Counted from the stretch's first letter, positions 42,250 to 51,247 are shown. The stretch is 64,000 bases of DNA from Firmicutes bacterium HGW-Firmicutes-15 (GCA_002840245.1 PHAA01000001.1:1-64000); one strand, 5' to 3'. The notes: generated from the sequence alone by a model not told the origin. Numbers and translations: made by a program.

Positions 42250-44189
42250 TAATTTACCACCTCTCCTGTACTCTTTTCACGACTCGGGTTATATTTTACT
42301 CTTATATCTCCGACCCTGCGGGTAAAATGCGTTCTATCATAGTATTCTATCAATGGTAGTGCGTACTTGCGAGAAGTATCAAAAATATCTCTTGCTGTGG
42401 CCAGAGTAAGCTCCTTCTCCCGGGTGAAGTATTCGTTTAATAGGTCTTTCCCTCTTTCTATCGCGGCTATTGAAAAATATATACTTTCGTTTATTTTAAC
42501 TAATTCTCCCTGCTCGGTTAAATAAGCAATGATTTCATTTAAACCTACCTCCGGTAAGTTACAGACTGCACTTATTTCTTCCATGCCTGGGGGGGCAAAT
42601 AGGGCCTCTTTCATAAGACTCCTGATCTTAACAATAAGTTGTTGTTCTTTTTCCCCAAGTGTTGGCCGGTAGCCAGGTAAGCTTACTAAGTTGGTTTTAT
42701 TAATAATCCTTCCCTCGTCTTCAAAATATTTAATCATGGCATTGAATACCCGGGGGGTTATTTTGCTAAACGAACGACTTCTCATGTCCTCTTTGGGATA
42801 ACCTGACCGCAGCGGGTATTTTTCCTGATAACGGCTAATGGTATTGGCAATATGTTCATAAATCAATTCTAACCCCTGACTACTCAGATAATAGCTCCCT
42901 TTCCCACTAATATCCACAATCTTTTCATCTTCTAGCAGCTGATTGATTTCTTCGATAATCGCTTGGTCTGAGCTACCCGTTCTCTTCGCTAGCTCCCCTA
43001 CACTAAGGGGTTCCTGGGTATTCTCCAATTCATGTAATACCACATCATAAAGACTACCTTCTTCTTTTACTGCCAGGTCATTTAAGACTTCTTCCTTAAA
43101 TCTTTTCTGATGAGGAGCATTAGGGTCTATAATGCTCCCCCCACCAATGGTATCAACTGGTGAATAATAGCGTATTACAAAAGGGTCTCCTTTGTAAGCT
43201 ACCACCGGTTTTTCCATAACAATCTGCACATATGCTTCCTCACCAGGGACCAGTTCATCCCGATCAAGAAGTACTACTCTTCCTAATGTCTCGTCGGTTC
43301 CAAGGTGAAACCTGATTCGATTCCAGTTTTTTAGCGTGCGTGAGCTGCTGCCCAAGAGCCTTAATTTTGTATCCACCCGATAGCTGGGGACCAGATATCC
43401 CCGGCTGGCCACCAAATAGCCTCTTTTAATCTCGCTGACCTCTATTCCCTGCAGGTTTACCGCTACCCTTTGCCCAGCAAACGCTGTAGTCACTTTTTCA
43501 TTATGTACATGCAGGGTTCGCACCTTAACCATTTTCTGGGTTGGCATCAATTCCAGGATATCTCCAACATGAATCTGCCCCGACCACAGGGTACCGGTTA
43601 CCACCGTCCCAAAACCCGCTATGGTAAATACCCGATCAATAGGCAAACGAGCCTGTCCCACTATCGGCTTCTCTACCACCGTTGATGCTACTTCCTCAAT
43701 TGTTTGCAGCAATTCAGGAATACCTTCGCCGGTGACCGCTGAAACTGCCACTATCGGACAACCCTTTAATATCGTATCATCAATGTATTCTCTTATCTCG
43801 TCTTCTACTAGCATGAGCCATTCTTCATCTACCATATCCATTTTGGTAATAACTACTATGCCTTTATCAACCCCCAACATTTCAATGATATCCGCATGTT
43901 CGCGAGTTTGTGGCATTACGCCCTCATCAGCCGCGATAGTAAACAAGACCATATCAATTCCAAATGCGCCGGCCAACATATGGCGTATAAAGCGTTCATG
44001 TCCGGGCACATCTACGATAGCAGCCTTTTGTCCCCCCGGCAGGTTGAACGGGGCAAAGCCCAGTTCAATGGATATTCCTCTTTGCTTCTCCTCCTTGAGT
44101 CGATCTGTCTCTATTCCAGTCAGTCTTTTTACCAGAGTAGTCTTACCGTGATCTATATGTCCGGCTGTCCCAATGATAAGCCTCTTCAT
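42249..44189 (-). CDS. selB: Selenocysteine-specific elongation factor SelB
   Basis: GTPase that delivers Sec-tRNA to UGA codons by binding the SECIS RNA. The N-terminal EF-Tu-like part has GTAGHIDHGKTTLVKRL (P-loop), DVPGHERFIRHM (G3) and ITKMDMV (G4). Domains II and III follow to about residue 335. The C-terminal half has winged-helix repeats for mRNA binding (SLYDVVLHELENTQEPLSVGELAKRTG…). Length 646 aa. The start overlaps the selA stop by four bases (ATGA), so the two are coupled. Confidence 0.96.
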   Translation of the reverse strand: MKRLIIGTAGHIDHGKTTLVKRLTGIETDRLKEEKQRGISIELGFAPFNLPGGQKAAIVDVPGHERFIRHMLAGAFGIDMVLFTIAADEGVMPQTREHADIIEMLGVDKGIVVITKMDMVDEEWLMLVEDEIREYIDDTILKGCPIVAVSAVTGEGIPELLQTIEEVASTVVEKPIVGQARLPIDRVFTIAGFGTVVTGTLWSGQIHVGDILELMPTQKMVKVRTLHVHNEKVTTAFAGQRVAVNLQGIEVSEIKRGYLVASRGYLVPSYRVDTKLRLLGSSSRTLKNWNRIRFHLGTDETLGRVVLLDRDELVPGEEAYVQIVMEKPVVAYKGDPFVIRYYSPVDTIGGGSIIDPNAPHQKRFKEEVLNDLAVKEEGSLYDVVLHELENTQEPLSVGELAKRTGSSDQAIIEEINQLLEDEKIVDISGKGSYYLSSQGLELIYEHIANTISRYQEKYPLRSGYPKEDMRSRSFSKITPRVFNAMIKYFEDEGRIINKTNLVSLPGYRPTLGEKEQQLIVKIRSLMKEALFAPPGMEEISAVCNLPEVGLNEIIAYLTEQGELVKINESIYFSIAAIERGKDLLNEYFTREKELTLATARDIFDTSRKYALPLIEYYDRTHFTRRVGDIRVKYNPSREKSTGEVVN

Positions 44190-45616
44190 AGCTTTCCTCC
44201 CGGTCCCTGTTCTTCTCCTGCTCTAAGCAGCCCCATTTCTATCAATTCAACCAGGATTCTAGCATCTCCTTCGAGCAAAGTACGCACACTGATAAGCATT
44301 TTGTCTTCTTGTTTGCGGATAAGCAACGCCGGGTTCATTCCCCTTAACTGTTTAGACAGCTTTTCCAGTTGATTGTTTTTGAAGGCTATTTGTACCCCAT
44401 AGCCAGGAATTTTGTGCGTAGGGTAGGCTCCTCCTCCTATCATATCCTCTGTTTTGATAACGCTTATCGCCTCAATTTCCCGCATGGTCCCTTGCTTCGA
44501 ACAAATTTCCGCTCTTAGTTTTTCCGCCTGTTCCTGTAATTCTTCTGGCGAGATGGTGAGCATTTTAAGCACCGGTATATTTTCCAGAGGATTACCACTC
44601 AGATATTCCAATAGCGTTCCTTCCAGAGCTGCTATGATAAGTTTATCCACACGCAGCGCGCGGGTTAGTTGGTTTTTCTTCATGGCAGCAATGTATTTCT
44701 TCTGGCCCACAATAATGCCCGCCTGGGGGCCACCTAGAAGCTTGTCCCCGCTGAAACTAATAATATCCGCACCGCTCTCCACGCTCTCACGAACGGTGGG
44801 CTCATCTTTCAGTCCCCATTCTCGCAGATCTGTCAGTATCCCGCTTCCCAGGTCATGCATAACCGGTATTTTGCGCTCCTGTCCCAATTTAACCAGTTCG
44901 CCCAGCATTACCTCTTCGGTAAATCCTACTATTTTATAGTTGGAGGTATGGGCAGAAAAAAGCAGTGCCGTGTTCTCCGTTATGGCCTCTGCATAATCGG
45001 ATAGATAGGTTTTGTTGGTGGTTCCTACCTCTACCAGACGCGCCCCGCTCTCTTTCATAACCTCGGGAATTCTGAATGCTCCTCCAATTTCAATAAGCTG
45101 TCCACGCGATACAATTACCTCTTTGTTTCGGGCCAAGCTCGTCAGTCCTAGTAGAACGGCCGCAGCATTATTATTAACCACCAAACCTGCCTCTGCGCCA
45201 GTCAGGGTAATCAAGAGCTCTTCCACATGACGATATCTAGAACCTCTTTCTCCGCTTTCCAGATTAATTTCCAAATTGTTATAGTTTCTTCCCATATCGT
45301 TAAGGTAGCCTAGAGCTCGGTTACTCAAAGGAGCTCTCCCTAAGTTAGTATGTAGTACTACTCCTGTTCCATTGATGACCTTTTGCAAGGTTCCTTGGCT
45401 TGCTTTTTCTAACAATATCTCCAAACGATCCATAATCTTTTCGGTCAGATTTTCTTTACTGTAGTCTCCACCGGTCAGACGTAATTCCTGCCTGCTCTCC
45501 TCAACCGCCTGCCTTAAGATTCTCATAATGAAGTCCCGATTATATAGTTTCAGCAAATCTTCGATTCGCGGCAGCGCTAGTATTTCATCTATTGCGGGAA
45601 TATTTCTGAGATTCAT
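44186..45616 (-). CDS. selA: L-seryl-tRNA(Sec) selenium transferase SelA
   Basis: Pyridoxal-phosphate enzyme that turns seryl-tRNA-Sec into selenocysteinyl-tRNA-Sec using selenophosphate. The PLP lysine lies in ISFSGDKLLGGPQAGIIVG. Conserved block VINGTGVVLHTNLGRAPL is present. Length 476 aa. I chose ATG 45616, nine bases after AAGGAGG; a GTG three bases earlier is also possible. First gene of selA-selB, with tRNA-Sec downstream of selB. selD is 12 kb away. Confidence 0.96.
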   Translation of the reverse strand: MNLRNIPAIDEILALPRIEDLLKLYNRDFIMRILRQAVEESRQELRLTGGDYSKENLTEKIMDRLEILLEKASQGTLQKVINGTGVVLHTNLGRAPLSNRALGYLNDMGRNYNNLEINLESGERGSRYRHVEELLITLTGAEAGLVVNNNAAAVLLGLTSLARNKEVIVSRGQLIEIGGAFRIPEVMKESGARLVEVGTTNKTYLSDYAEAITENTALLFSAHTSNYKIVGFTEEVMLGELVKLGQERKIPVMHDLGSGILTDLREWGLKDEPTVRESVESGADIISFSGDKLLGGPQAGIIVGQKKYIAAMKKNQLTRALRVDKLIIAALEGTLLEYLSGNPLENIPVLKMLTISPEELQEQAEKLRAEICSKQGTMREIEAISVIKTEDMIGGGAYPTHKIPGYGVQIAFKNNQLEKLSKQLRGMNPALLIRKQEDKMLISVRTLLEGDARILVELIEMGLLRAGEEQGPGGKL

Positions 45617-45660
45617 CACCTTAGACCTCCTTGCCCCTGCTAAATAATTGGATTATTATA

Positions 45661-45819
45661 GGGACGATCAAGAAATAAACTAGTCATTTACTCCGGTCTT
45701 TTTCACGCTATACTTCGTTGTCAAAGCTTGGAATACGTTCAGTATGACTGCGCTTTGACGCCTTGTCTAGCGCGAAAAATCCTCGGAGTATTCTGCCTTA
45801 TTTATTCCTTGATCGCCCC
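45661..45819. repeat. 159-bp long-palindrome repeat, copy B
   Basis: Starts GGGACGATCAAG and ends CTTGATCGCCCC. Same length and layout as copy A (28946-29104), with about 20 differences scattered through. Several changes are matched on the opposite arm (for example CTATC/GATAG in A is CGATC/GATCG in B), so the hairpin is kept. The right end overlaps the last codons of the YkvI-like permease. Confidence 0.88.
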
Positions 45820-46880
45820 CTATAGTATAACTCTCCTCCCATTTCTTTTACAGCCCTATATAGTAATGCGGCTATGATTGATACCCCTAAGACTCCAAAA
45901 AGGGGGTATATTTTGGTAACCAAACTGGAAAAGCTCTGCATGGACAGTGGCAATGCCATTGTCATACATAAAACTAGGCATACGCCATAGCTCAATCCTG
46001 TGAATCGGGAAAAACGTTGAGCAAAGCCGTAAGCATTGGCAATTGCGGTTGTAAGAATCCCCAACCAAAGAACCAGCGTATATATGTGTTTGGCTGTTAG
46101 GCTTATGTGGCCTGCAACGTACAACATTGGCACTTCATAATGTAATACGGTTGGCAGGAATTTACTTAAAGAGAGATAATTCATAATGACCAAGACTCCC
46201 AGAATCAGCCCGCCCAAGGCTGCGCCAACAATTCCGTTGCGCCTGTTAGTAATGGTCTGATACTCGGTCAATACCACCATGGCCAAGGCAAAATTATAGG
46301 CAACATACAATATGCTGGCCAGCATCCAATTCCAGGCTTCCTCGACGCCCAGGGAGACGGTATAGGCTTCCAGGTGACTCCCTTCTACAAAGAAGGCGGC
46401 ATACCCTGATATAATTAATAATAGGACTATTTTAACCGGTACCAGTATATTATATGAAAGGATTAGTCCCTTTTTCCCGGCTACCAGCAGAATTACAATC
46501 AAACCATAGGCTAGGAAAACACCCAGGTTCTTTGAGAGGTATAGGTGTTCATAAAATACTGCTCCACTTGCCGATAACATGGTGCTGATACCCAGGAATA
46601 GAAAGATCGCCAGCAGGAAGTCAACTACCCTGCCCATCTTATGGCCCAACAAATATCCCAGCATATCCTGGTAATTAGCTACTCTTTGCCTATGAGCCAA
46701 ATACAGCAACAACCCCCCGCAGGCAGCGAAAAGAATGGTCGCCATTAATGCCCCTTTTATCCCGTAGCTTCCGTATGTTACAAAAAACTGTACTATTTCC
46801 TGTCCCGAGGCAAAACCCGCCCCTATAACTGCTCCCAGGTATCCCATAATTAGCATTAATCGATATTTTATTCTATCCAC
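45798..46880 (-). CDS. YkvI-like membrane transporter
   Basis: A 360-aa integral membrane protein with about ten segments, related to the YkvI branch of the amino-acid/cation symporter (LeuT-fold) proteins. The N-terminus LGAVIGAGFASGQEIVQFF is the family hallmark (GAGFASGQE), an unwound TM1 of the transport site. GTG start after GAGGTGGG. Substrate unknown. The C-terminal residues RGRSRNK and the stop codon lie inside repeat copy B, so the original 3' end may have been replaced by the repeat. Confidence 0.85.
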   Translation of the reverse strand: MDRIKYRLMLIMGYLGAVIGAGFASGQEIVQFFVTYGSYGIKGALMATILFAACGGLLLYLAHRQRVANYQDMLGYLLGHKMGRVVDFLLAIFLFLGISTMLSASGAVFYEHLYLSKNLGVFLAYGLIVILLVAGKKGLILSYNILVPVKIVLLLIISGYAAFFVEGSHLEAYTVSLGVEEAWNWMLASILYVAYNFALAMVVLTEYQTITNRRNGIVGAALGGLILGVLVIMNYLSLSKFLPTVLHYEVPMLYVAGHISLTAKHIYTLVLWLGILTTAIANAYGFAQRFSRFTGLSYGVCLVLCMTMALPLSMQSFSSLVTKIYPLFGVLGVSIIAALLYRAVKEMGGELYYRGRSRNK

Positions 46881-46995
46881 CCCACCTCAAAAACTACACT
46901 TCCTTAATAAATATTCGCCCCGGTCAGAAATACCGCATAAAAATTTTCCCAGTGGCAACAATAATGGTAAATATTTATATTCGGGAGGATATTGG

Positions 46996-47631
46996 ATGGA
47001 TATTTCTATCGTCAAGAAAGCTGGCGAAAAGTTCTCCTATCATTATGAAGACCCAACTTGTTTGAATCGTCTGGAAAATGGGATTTATAAGCTTATGACA
47101 GACATGAATTTCGGCTTTAAGCGGGATATTGTTTATCTTTGTATCGGAACGGATCGAGCTACTGGTGATTGCCTGGGCCCCCTGGTAGGTACCCGCCTGC
47201 AAGCAATGATCCCAACGATCAATCTATTTGGAACCTTAGAAAAACCTTCTCACGCCGCCAACCTAGATAGCGTTCTGGAAGAAATTGCTCTCCAGCACAA
47301 AAATCCACTAGTAGTTGCCGTGGATGCCAGCCTAGGTAACACCGATCGCATCGGTTATATCAATATCAAACCAGGTGGACTAAAACCAGGAACTGCTTTG
47401 AAAAAAGTGCTTCCCGAGGTAGGAGATTTTCATATATCTGCCGTGGTTAATGTGGGAGGCTTCCTAGAACAGATGGTTTTGCAAAATACCCGTCTCTATG
47501 TAGTCTATAAAATGGCTGATTTAATCGCCCGAAGCCTATATCTTGCGCATTTGCAATATGACAGCGATAGAAGTCGTTACTTGGCTCTTGCCAATAATTG
47601 GAAACCGGCGTCTTCGTCTATCGCAACTTAG
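46996..47631 (+). CDS. yyaC: YyaC-type sporulation protein (DUF1256)
   Basis: A 211-aa protein of the YyaC/GPR-like fold family, which is related to the germination protease and is expressed in sporulation in Bacillus. Conserved stretches: IVYLCIGTDRATGDCLGPLVGTRL, VAVDASLGNTDRIGYINIKPGGLKPG and ISAVVNVGGFLEQMVLQNTRLYVVYKMAD. ATG start after GGGAGGATAT. It lies near the origin, as in Bacillus. The exact reaction is unknown. Confidence 0.9.
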   Translation: MDISIVKKAGEKFSYHYEDPTCLNRLENGIYKLMTDMNFGFKRDIVYLCIGTDRATGDCLGPLVGTRLQAMIPTINLFGTLEKPSHAANLDSVLEEIALQHKNPLVVAVDASLGNTDRIGYINIKPGGLKPGTALKKVLPEVGDFHISAVVNVGGFLEQMVLQNTRLYVVYKMADLIARSLYLAHLQYDSDRSRYLALANNWKPASSSIAT

Positions 47632-47656
47632 GAGCTTTCTCTTCTTTTACAGACAG

Positions 47657-47705
47657 AAAAGGGTCTCCTGACACGATTTAACCTATCAGGAGACCCCTCT
47701 TTTTT
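47657..47705. terminator. Bidirectional terminator between yyaC and bactofilin genes
   Basis: AAAAGGGTCTCCTGA pairs with TCAGGAGACCC followed by a T run; an A run on the left serves the convergent bactofilin transcript. 11-bp perfect stem with a 14-nt loop. Confidence 0.9.
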
Positions 47706-47735
47706 GTTCCGTCACATTTTTCCGCCTGTTCGTGC

Positions 47736-48125
47736 TCAGGCTTTCTTTTTTTCCCAGCTTTTTACTGCTTCGCTTTCGGCTTTGTTCCCGGACATTTTGC
47801 TGTTTCCGTCCAAAATACCACCTTCTTCGATGGTAAAAACACTACACTGTACGTCTCCCTTTATCTTCCCGGTGCTGGCAATTTCTAATTTCCCGCTCGC
47901 CACTAAATTACCCTCCAGCTTTCCGGCCAGGATTATGTTTACCGCCTTTACCTCTCCTTTTAGTATGCCACTTGCTCCAATAATCAGATCGCCCTGTACA
48001 TCCATACCTCCGTCTATGCTTCCATCCAGCCGCAGCGACCCTTTTGACTGAATCTGCCCTCTAATCACCACTCCTTCAGCAATAAAACTTTTTATATTAT
48101 CATTACGCTGATCTTTCTTCCACAT
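47736..48125 (-). CDS. Bactofilin family cytoskeletal protein
   Basis: A 129-aa polymer-forming protein. A short disordered N-terminus is followed by a right-handed beta-helix (IAEGVVIRGQIQSKGSLRLDGSIDGGMDVQGDLIIGASGILKGEVKA…). A charged C-terminal tail ends it. Bactofilins self-assemble into filaments that scaffold wall-synthesis or wall-cutting enzymes. Start ATG 48125, eight bases after AGGAG; a GTG nine bases upstream is less likely. The M23 peptidase gene lies 53 bases upstream on the same strand, the classic bactofilin partner. Confidence 0.92.
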   Translation of the reverse strand: MWKKDQRNDNIKSFIAEGVVIRGQIQSKGSLRLDGSIDGGMDVQGDLIIGASGILKGEVKAVNIILAGKLEGNLVASGKLEIASTGKIKGDVQCSVFTIEEGGILDGNSKMSGNKAESEAVKSWEKKKA

Positions 48126-48178
48126 ACCCAGCACTCCTATTCGAATAAATTCCAGTTCACATACTCTCTTTGTTTGTC

Positions 48179-49087
48179 TCAGGGCAAGTAAATCATCGGG
48201 TCCAAGAGTTGCCCTTTTTTCTCGATAGAAAAATGCAAGTGTGGCCCGGTACTCATCCCAGTTGTCCCCACCCGAGCAATCACGTCACCCTTTTTCACCT
48301 TATCACCCTTATTAACTAATAACGCAGAGGTATGACCATATTTGCTTTCTAATCCGTTGCCATGTTTAATGACTACTGCCTTACCGTAAACCGCCATCCA
48401 GCCCGAATATACAACTTCACCATCTGCAGCTGCTACTATGTCGGTGCCCACCGAGCTTTTAATATCAATGCCTTCGTGAAAGGTCTCCTGTCTACTCCAA
48501 GGCGATTTACGCACACCATAGTCGGAGCTTATCTCCCCATTTACCGGCCATTGGTTGGGAAGCGCTCTGAAATAAGCCTGATCATTTTTTACCTGAGCTA
48601 ACATATCATCCAGCTCTTTCTCTTCCCGAGCAAGATTGGTTTTAATGTCCTGAATCAGAATAAAAGACTTGGCTTCTTCATTTTCCCCAATCTCCCGATC
48701 CTCTCCCCCCTGTCCTCCTCGCGAAGGATTGGGATTGTCGATAGTTTGCTGCTCAACACCCATAAGCTTTTTAATTTCCTGTTGTTTACGCTCCACCTCT
48801 TCCTGCTGAATTTTCATTTCATTTATCTCTTGGTTCATTTGTTTAATTGTTGATGCTTTCTCCTGGCTTTCCTGTTTAATGCTTTGCACGTTCCTTATGT
48901 CATTTAGCCCTATTAGGTGTGAATAAGCCAAGATAAAGAAGACTAGAACGAAACCAGCCACAATTCCCAACGTTCCGGCGATCCTTCTCCTGGTCATACT
49001 GTAGTTGAAAGGTTTATTATTAATGTCCGGTATAATCATAAACGTAACCGGCAGGCTCTTTTTTCTTTTTTTATTATTAAATTTCAT
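48179..49087 (-). CDS. Membrane-anchored M23 endopeptidase, bactofilin partner
   Basis: About 302 aa. Cytoplasmic basic N-terminus, one membrane segment (about 35-57), a coiled coil (70-160, rich in Lys/Glu/Gln) and a C-terminal M23 domain. Zinc ligands: HEGIDI (HxxxD) and HLHFSI, with SKYGHTSAL adding a His. Such coiled-coil M23 proteins cut or regulate cutting of peptide cross-links during growth or sporulation. Start is uncertain: ATG 49087 has the better ribosome site (GATGAGG), ATG 49099 adds four residues. Next to a bactofilin gene, as in the LmdC/Csd1-type modules of other phyla. Confidence 0.9.
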   Translation of the reverse strand: MKFNNKKRKKSLPVTFMIIPDINNKPFNYSMTRRRIAGTLGIVAGFVLVFFILAYSHLIGLNDIRNVQSIKQESQEKASTIKQMNQEINEMKIQQEEVERKQQEIKKLMGVEQQTIDNPNPSRGGQGGEDREIGENEEAKSFILIQDIKTNLAREEKELDDMLAQVKNDQAYFRALPNQWPVNGEISSDYGVRKSPWSRQETFHEGIDIKSSVGTDIVAAADGEVVYSGWMAVYGKAVVIKHGNGLESKYGHTSALLVNKGDKVKKGDVIARVGTTGMSTGPHLHFSIEKKGQLLDPMIYLP

Positions 49088-49236
49088 TGTCATCCTCATC
49101 CCTAATTGTTGTAGTATAATGGATGAAATTCAGCCCTTAGTCTACGAGTTATCTTGTGTTTGTAATAATAACAAGATTTAAACGCTTTGTAAAACTTCAA
49201 CTAGTCATTAAAATCTGTCGGTTTGTGGAGGTATTT

Positions 49237-50415
49237 ATGAGTTTTTTGTATTTCGACTGTTTTTCTGGAGTTTCTGGTGATATGATAATAGCTGCGCTTC
49301 TAGATTGTGGGGCTTCTTTTGAGGATTTGCAAATTGCACTTTCAAGTCTCCCCATTGTCGCCAACCTGTCTTACAATCAAAAAGTCGTTAAGGGAATCCG
49401 TTGCACCTCCTTCAATGTAGATGCCACCGGTTCTGCCCCTATTCGACACTTGGCAGATATCGCAGAGATTATTGGTGCCAGCAATCTATCTTCGGAGATT
49501 AAAAGCAATTCATTAAATGTTTTTAATAAATTGGCTGCAGCAGAAGGTGCCGTTCACGACGTAAGCCCCGCTAATATTCACTTTCATGAAATTGGGGCGG
49601 TTGATACCATTGTAGATATCGTCGGCACCTTTTTATGCCTAAATTCTCTCGGAATTGATGACATCTATTCTTCAGCTCTTCCCTGGTCGGACGGGTTCGT
49701 GGATATTAGCCATGGTCGTTATCCCCTGCCGGCTCCGGCCACTGCCTTATTATTGTCCGGTTTTCCCTGTGTTTTTTCCAATGTCGGCATGGAACTAGTT
49801 ACGCCCACTGGTGCAGCGCTCATTACTTCTATTGCCTCCCCTTTGCTCGCTCCGCATCCGTTCATTCCTCATCGCGTTGCCTACGGAGCAGGAACTAATG
49901 AAAGGAAAGATAAGGTCCCCAATCTTTTACGCTTAATCAGAGGTGAGTTCATTACCCCTTCCGAGCCCGGCGAAGCGGTTGCAGTTTTAGAAACCGAGGT
50001 AGATGACCTTAACCCCGAGATTTTTTCTCACTTATATCACGTGTTTGGCTCTCATCCTGATGTCTTAGATTTTTTTACCTCCCCAATATATATGAAAAAG
50101 AACCGCCCCGGCACCCTGATAACTATAATTACCCGCCCAGATAGTTCGGAGAAACTATCTCAACTGCTTATACAGGAATCCGGTTCTCTAGGAGTACGCT
50201 ATCGCTTGCAAAAGCGTTATATAGCTTCGCGCTCAGAACGCCCTGTGGATACCCCCTGGGGCCCTGTTCGAGTAAAGATTGCCCATCTTCCCATGGGCGG
50301 AATGCGCGCCAAACCGGAATACGAGGATTGCCACGCCATTGCTCTTCGACATAATCTTCCTCTACTGGAAGTCTACTCAGTAATTAACGCCTTAGCTTTC
50401 CGATCTCCGGAATAG
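49237..50415 (+). CDS. larC: LarC-type nickel-pincer cofactor biosynthesis protein
   Basis: Nickel insertase that loads Ni into the pyridinium pincer cofactor of lactate racemase and related enzymes (family formerly DUF111). Conserved start LYFDCFSGVSGDMIIAALLDCG, then NIHFHEIGAVDTIVDIVG with the His-Glu cluster, LVTPTGAAL and LETEVDDLNPEIF. Length 392 aa, in one frame, so no frameshift is needed as in Lactobacillus. The ATG 49237 follows GGAGGTATTT; an upstream frame start has no ribosome site. No larA, larB or larE is nearby. The parS/terminator palindrome follows the stop. Confidence 0.93.
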   Translation: MSFLYFDCFSGVSGDMIIAALLDCGASFEDLQIALSSLPIVANLSYNQKVVKGIRCTSFNVDATGSAPIRHLADIAEIIGASNLSSEIKSNSLNVFNKLAAAEGAVHDVSPANIHFHEIGAVDTIVDIVGTFLCLNSLGIDDIYSSALPWSDGFVDISHGRYPLPAPATALLLSGFPCVFSNVGMELVTPTGAALITSIASPLLAPHPFIPHRVAYGAGTNERKDKVPNLLRLIRGEFITPSEPGEAVAVLETEVDDLNPEIFSHLYHVFGSHPDVLDFFTSPIYMKKNRPGTLITIITRPDSSEKLSQLLIQESGSLGVRYRLQKRYIASRSERPVDTPWGPVRVKIAHLPMGGMRAKPEYEDCHAIALRHNLPLLEVYSVINALAFRSPE

Positions 50416-50434
50416 CCCTTTCCTAACGAAATTG

Positions 50435-50471
50435 AAACCCAAATGTTTCACGTGAAACATTTGGGTTTTTT
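50435..50471. promoter_or_regulatory. parS site that is also the larC terminator
   Basis: A perfect 34-bp palindrome (50435-50468) with core TGTTTCACGTGAAACA at 50444-50459, the parS consensus bound by ParB/Spo0J. The palindrome is followed by T residues, so in RNA it is an intrinsic terminator 20 bases past the larC stop. The remaining 50472-50676 holds an ACCTGCG/CGCAGGT stem (50617-50646) but no recognised gene. Confidence 0.9.
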
Positions 50472-50676
50472 CTGATCTATAACCTTTTTGTCATTTTTAT
50501 TTTATTAACCTATTTATAGGAAAAGATCTCTAATTGTACGTTATCAACTCGAGACTCCAAGTTATAATTGTCATTGCAAATGTTTTTCATTATATGGTAA
50601 ATGATCTCAAGGCGATTACCTGCGCAGTTTGTTGAAACTACGCAGGTACGTTTTAGATTCAGTCAAAATTAAATAC

Positions 50677-51024
50677 TCAATTAAAAGGGAATATCATAAA
50701 AATCCACATGATAAGGTGGGATAGAATTATGGACATAGATATGCCATTTATCCAAAATGAACAGGAAGTAGCCTTCCTTCTCCGTGAAAATAATATAAAA
50801 ATAAAAATAAAAAAGGAAATGCCTAACCACCATAAAGAAACAACTGGATAATTTACACCAACTACTCTTGTAGGTACCATATAGCCGTTATTTAGAGGGG
50901 TGGTATTAATATAATTATAAATTGTTAATAACAGTGGACTCCATGTACATAATATCGTCAGAATAGCCGTTAAGCATAGAATAATAGAGGTTAGAAAATT
51001 AAAGGATTTCCAGTTATTATTCAT
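50677..51024 (-). CDS. Small hypothetical membrane protein
   Basis: A 115-aa protein with three likely membrane segments (about 10-35, 62-80 and 90-112). I recognise no family. AT-rich, with a plain leader (AAAGGAAT before the ATG). It lies alone between two parS sites on the minus strand. Expression and function cannot be judged; it may be a lineage-specific gene. Confidence 0.45.
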   Translation of the reverse strand: MNNNWKSFNFLTSIILCLTAILTILCTWSPLLLTIYNYINTTPLNNGYMVPTRVVGVNYPVVSLWWLGISFFIFIFILFSRRRKATSCSFWINGISMSIILSHLIMWIFMIFPFN

Positions 51025-51223
51025 AAGATTTATTCCTTTCTTATCACTGAGGAGTTAACATATTTAACCATATATAGCTATTGTACTATAAAACTACTGC
51101 TGCACATTACAAATATGATGCGCAGTATGGTGCCGGGAGATTGGTGATGCACGGATTCTCCGTTTTCATATTCTAGCCTTGTATTGTGCGCATAATTCAT
51201 TAACTGCGTACTCTAAGCTACTA

Positions 51224-51239
51224 TGTTTCACGTGAAACG
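51224..51239. promoter_or_regulatory. Second parS site
   Basis: TGTTTCACGTGAAACG, one mismatch from the palindromic consensus TGTTTCACGTGAAACA, 43 bases past the parB stop and about 780 bp from the first parS. ParB nucleation site by homology. Confidence 0.88.
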
Positions 51240-51247
51240 TTTTGGAC

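Noticed and set aside
49237-50415. A possible programmed frameshift in larC
   Set aside because: In Lactobacillus larC needs one, but here the gene is a single open frame of normal length.
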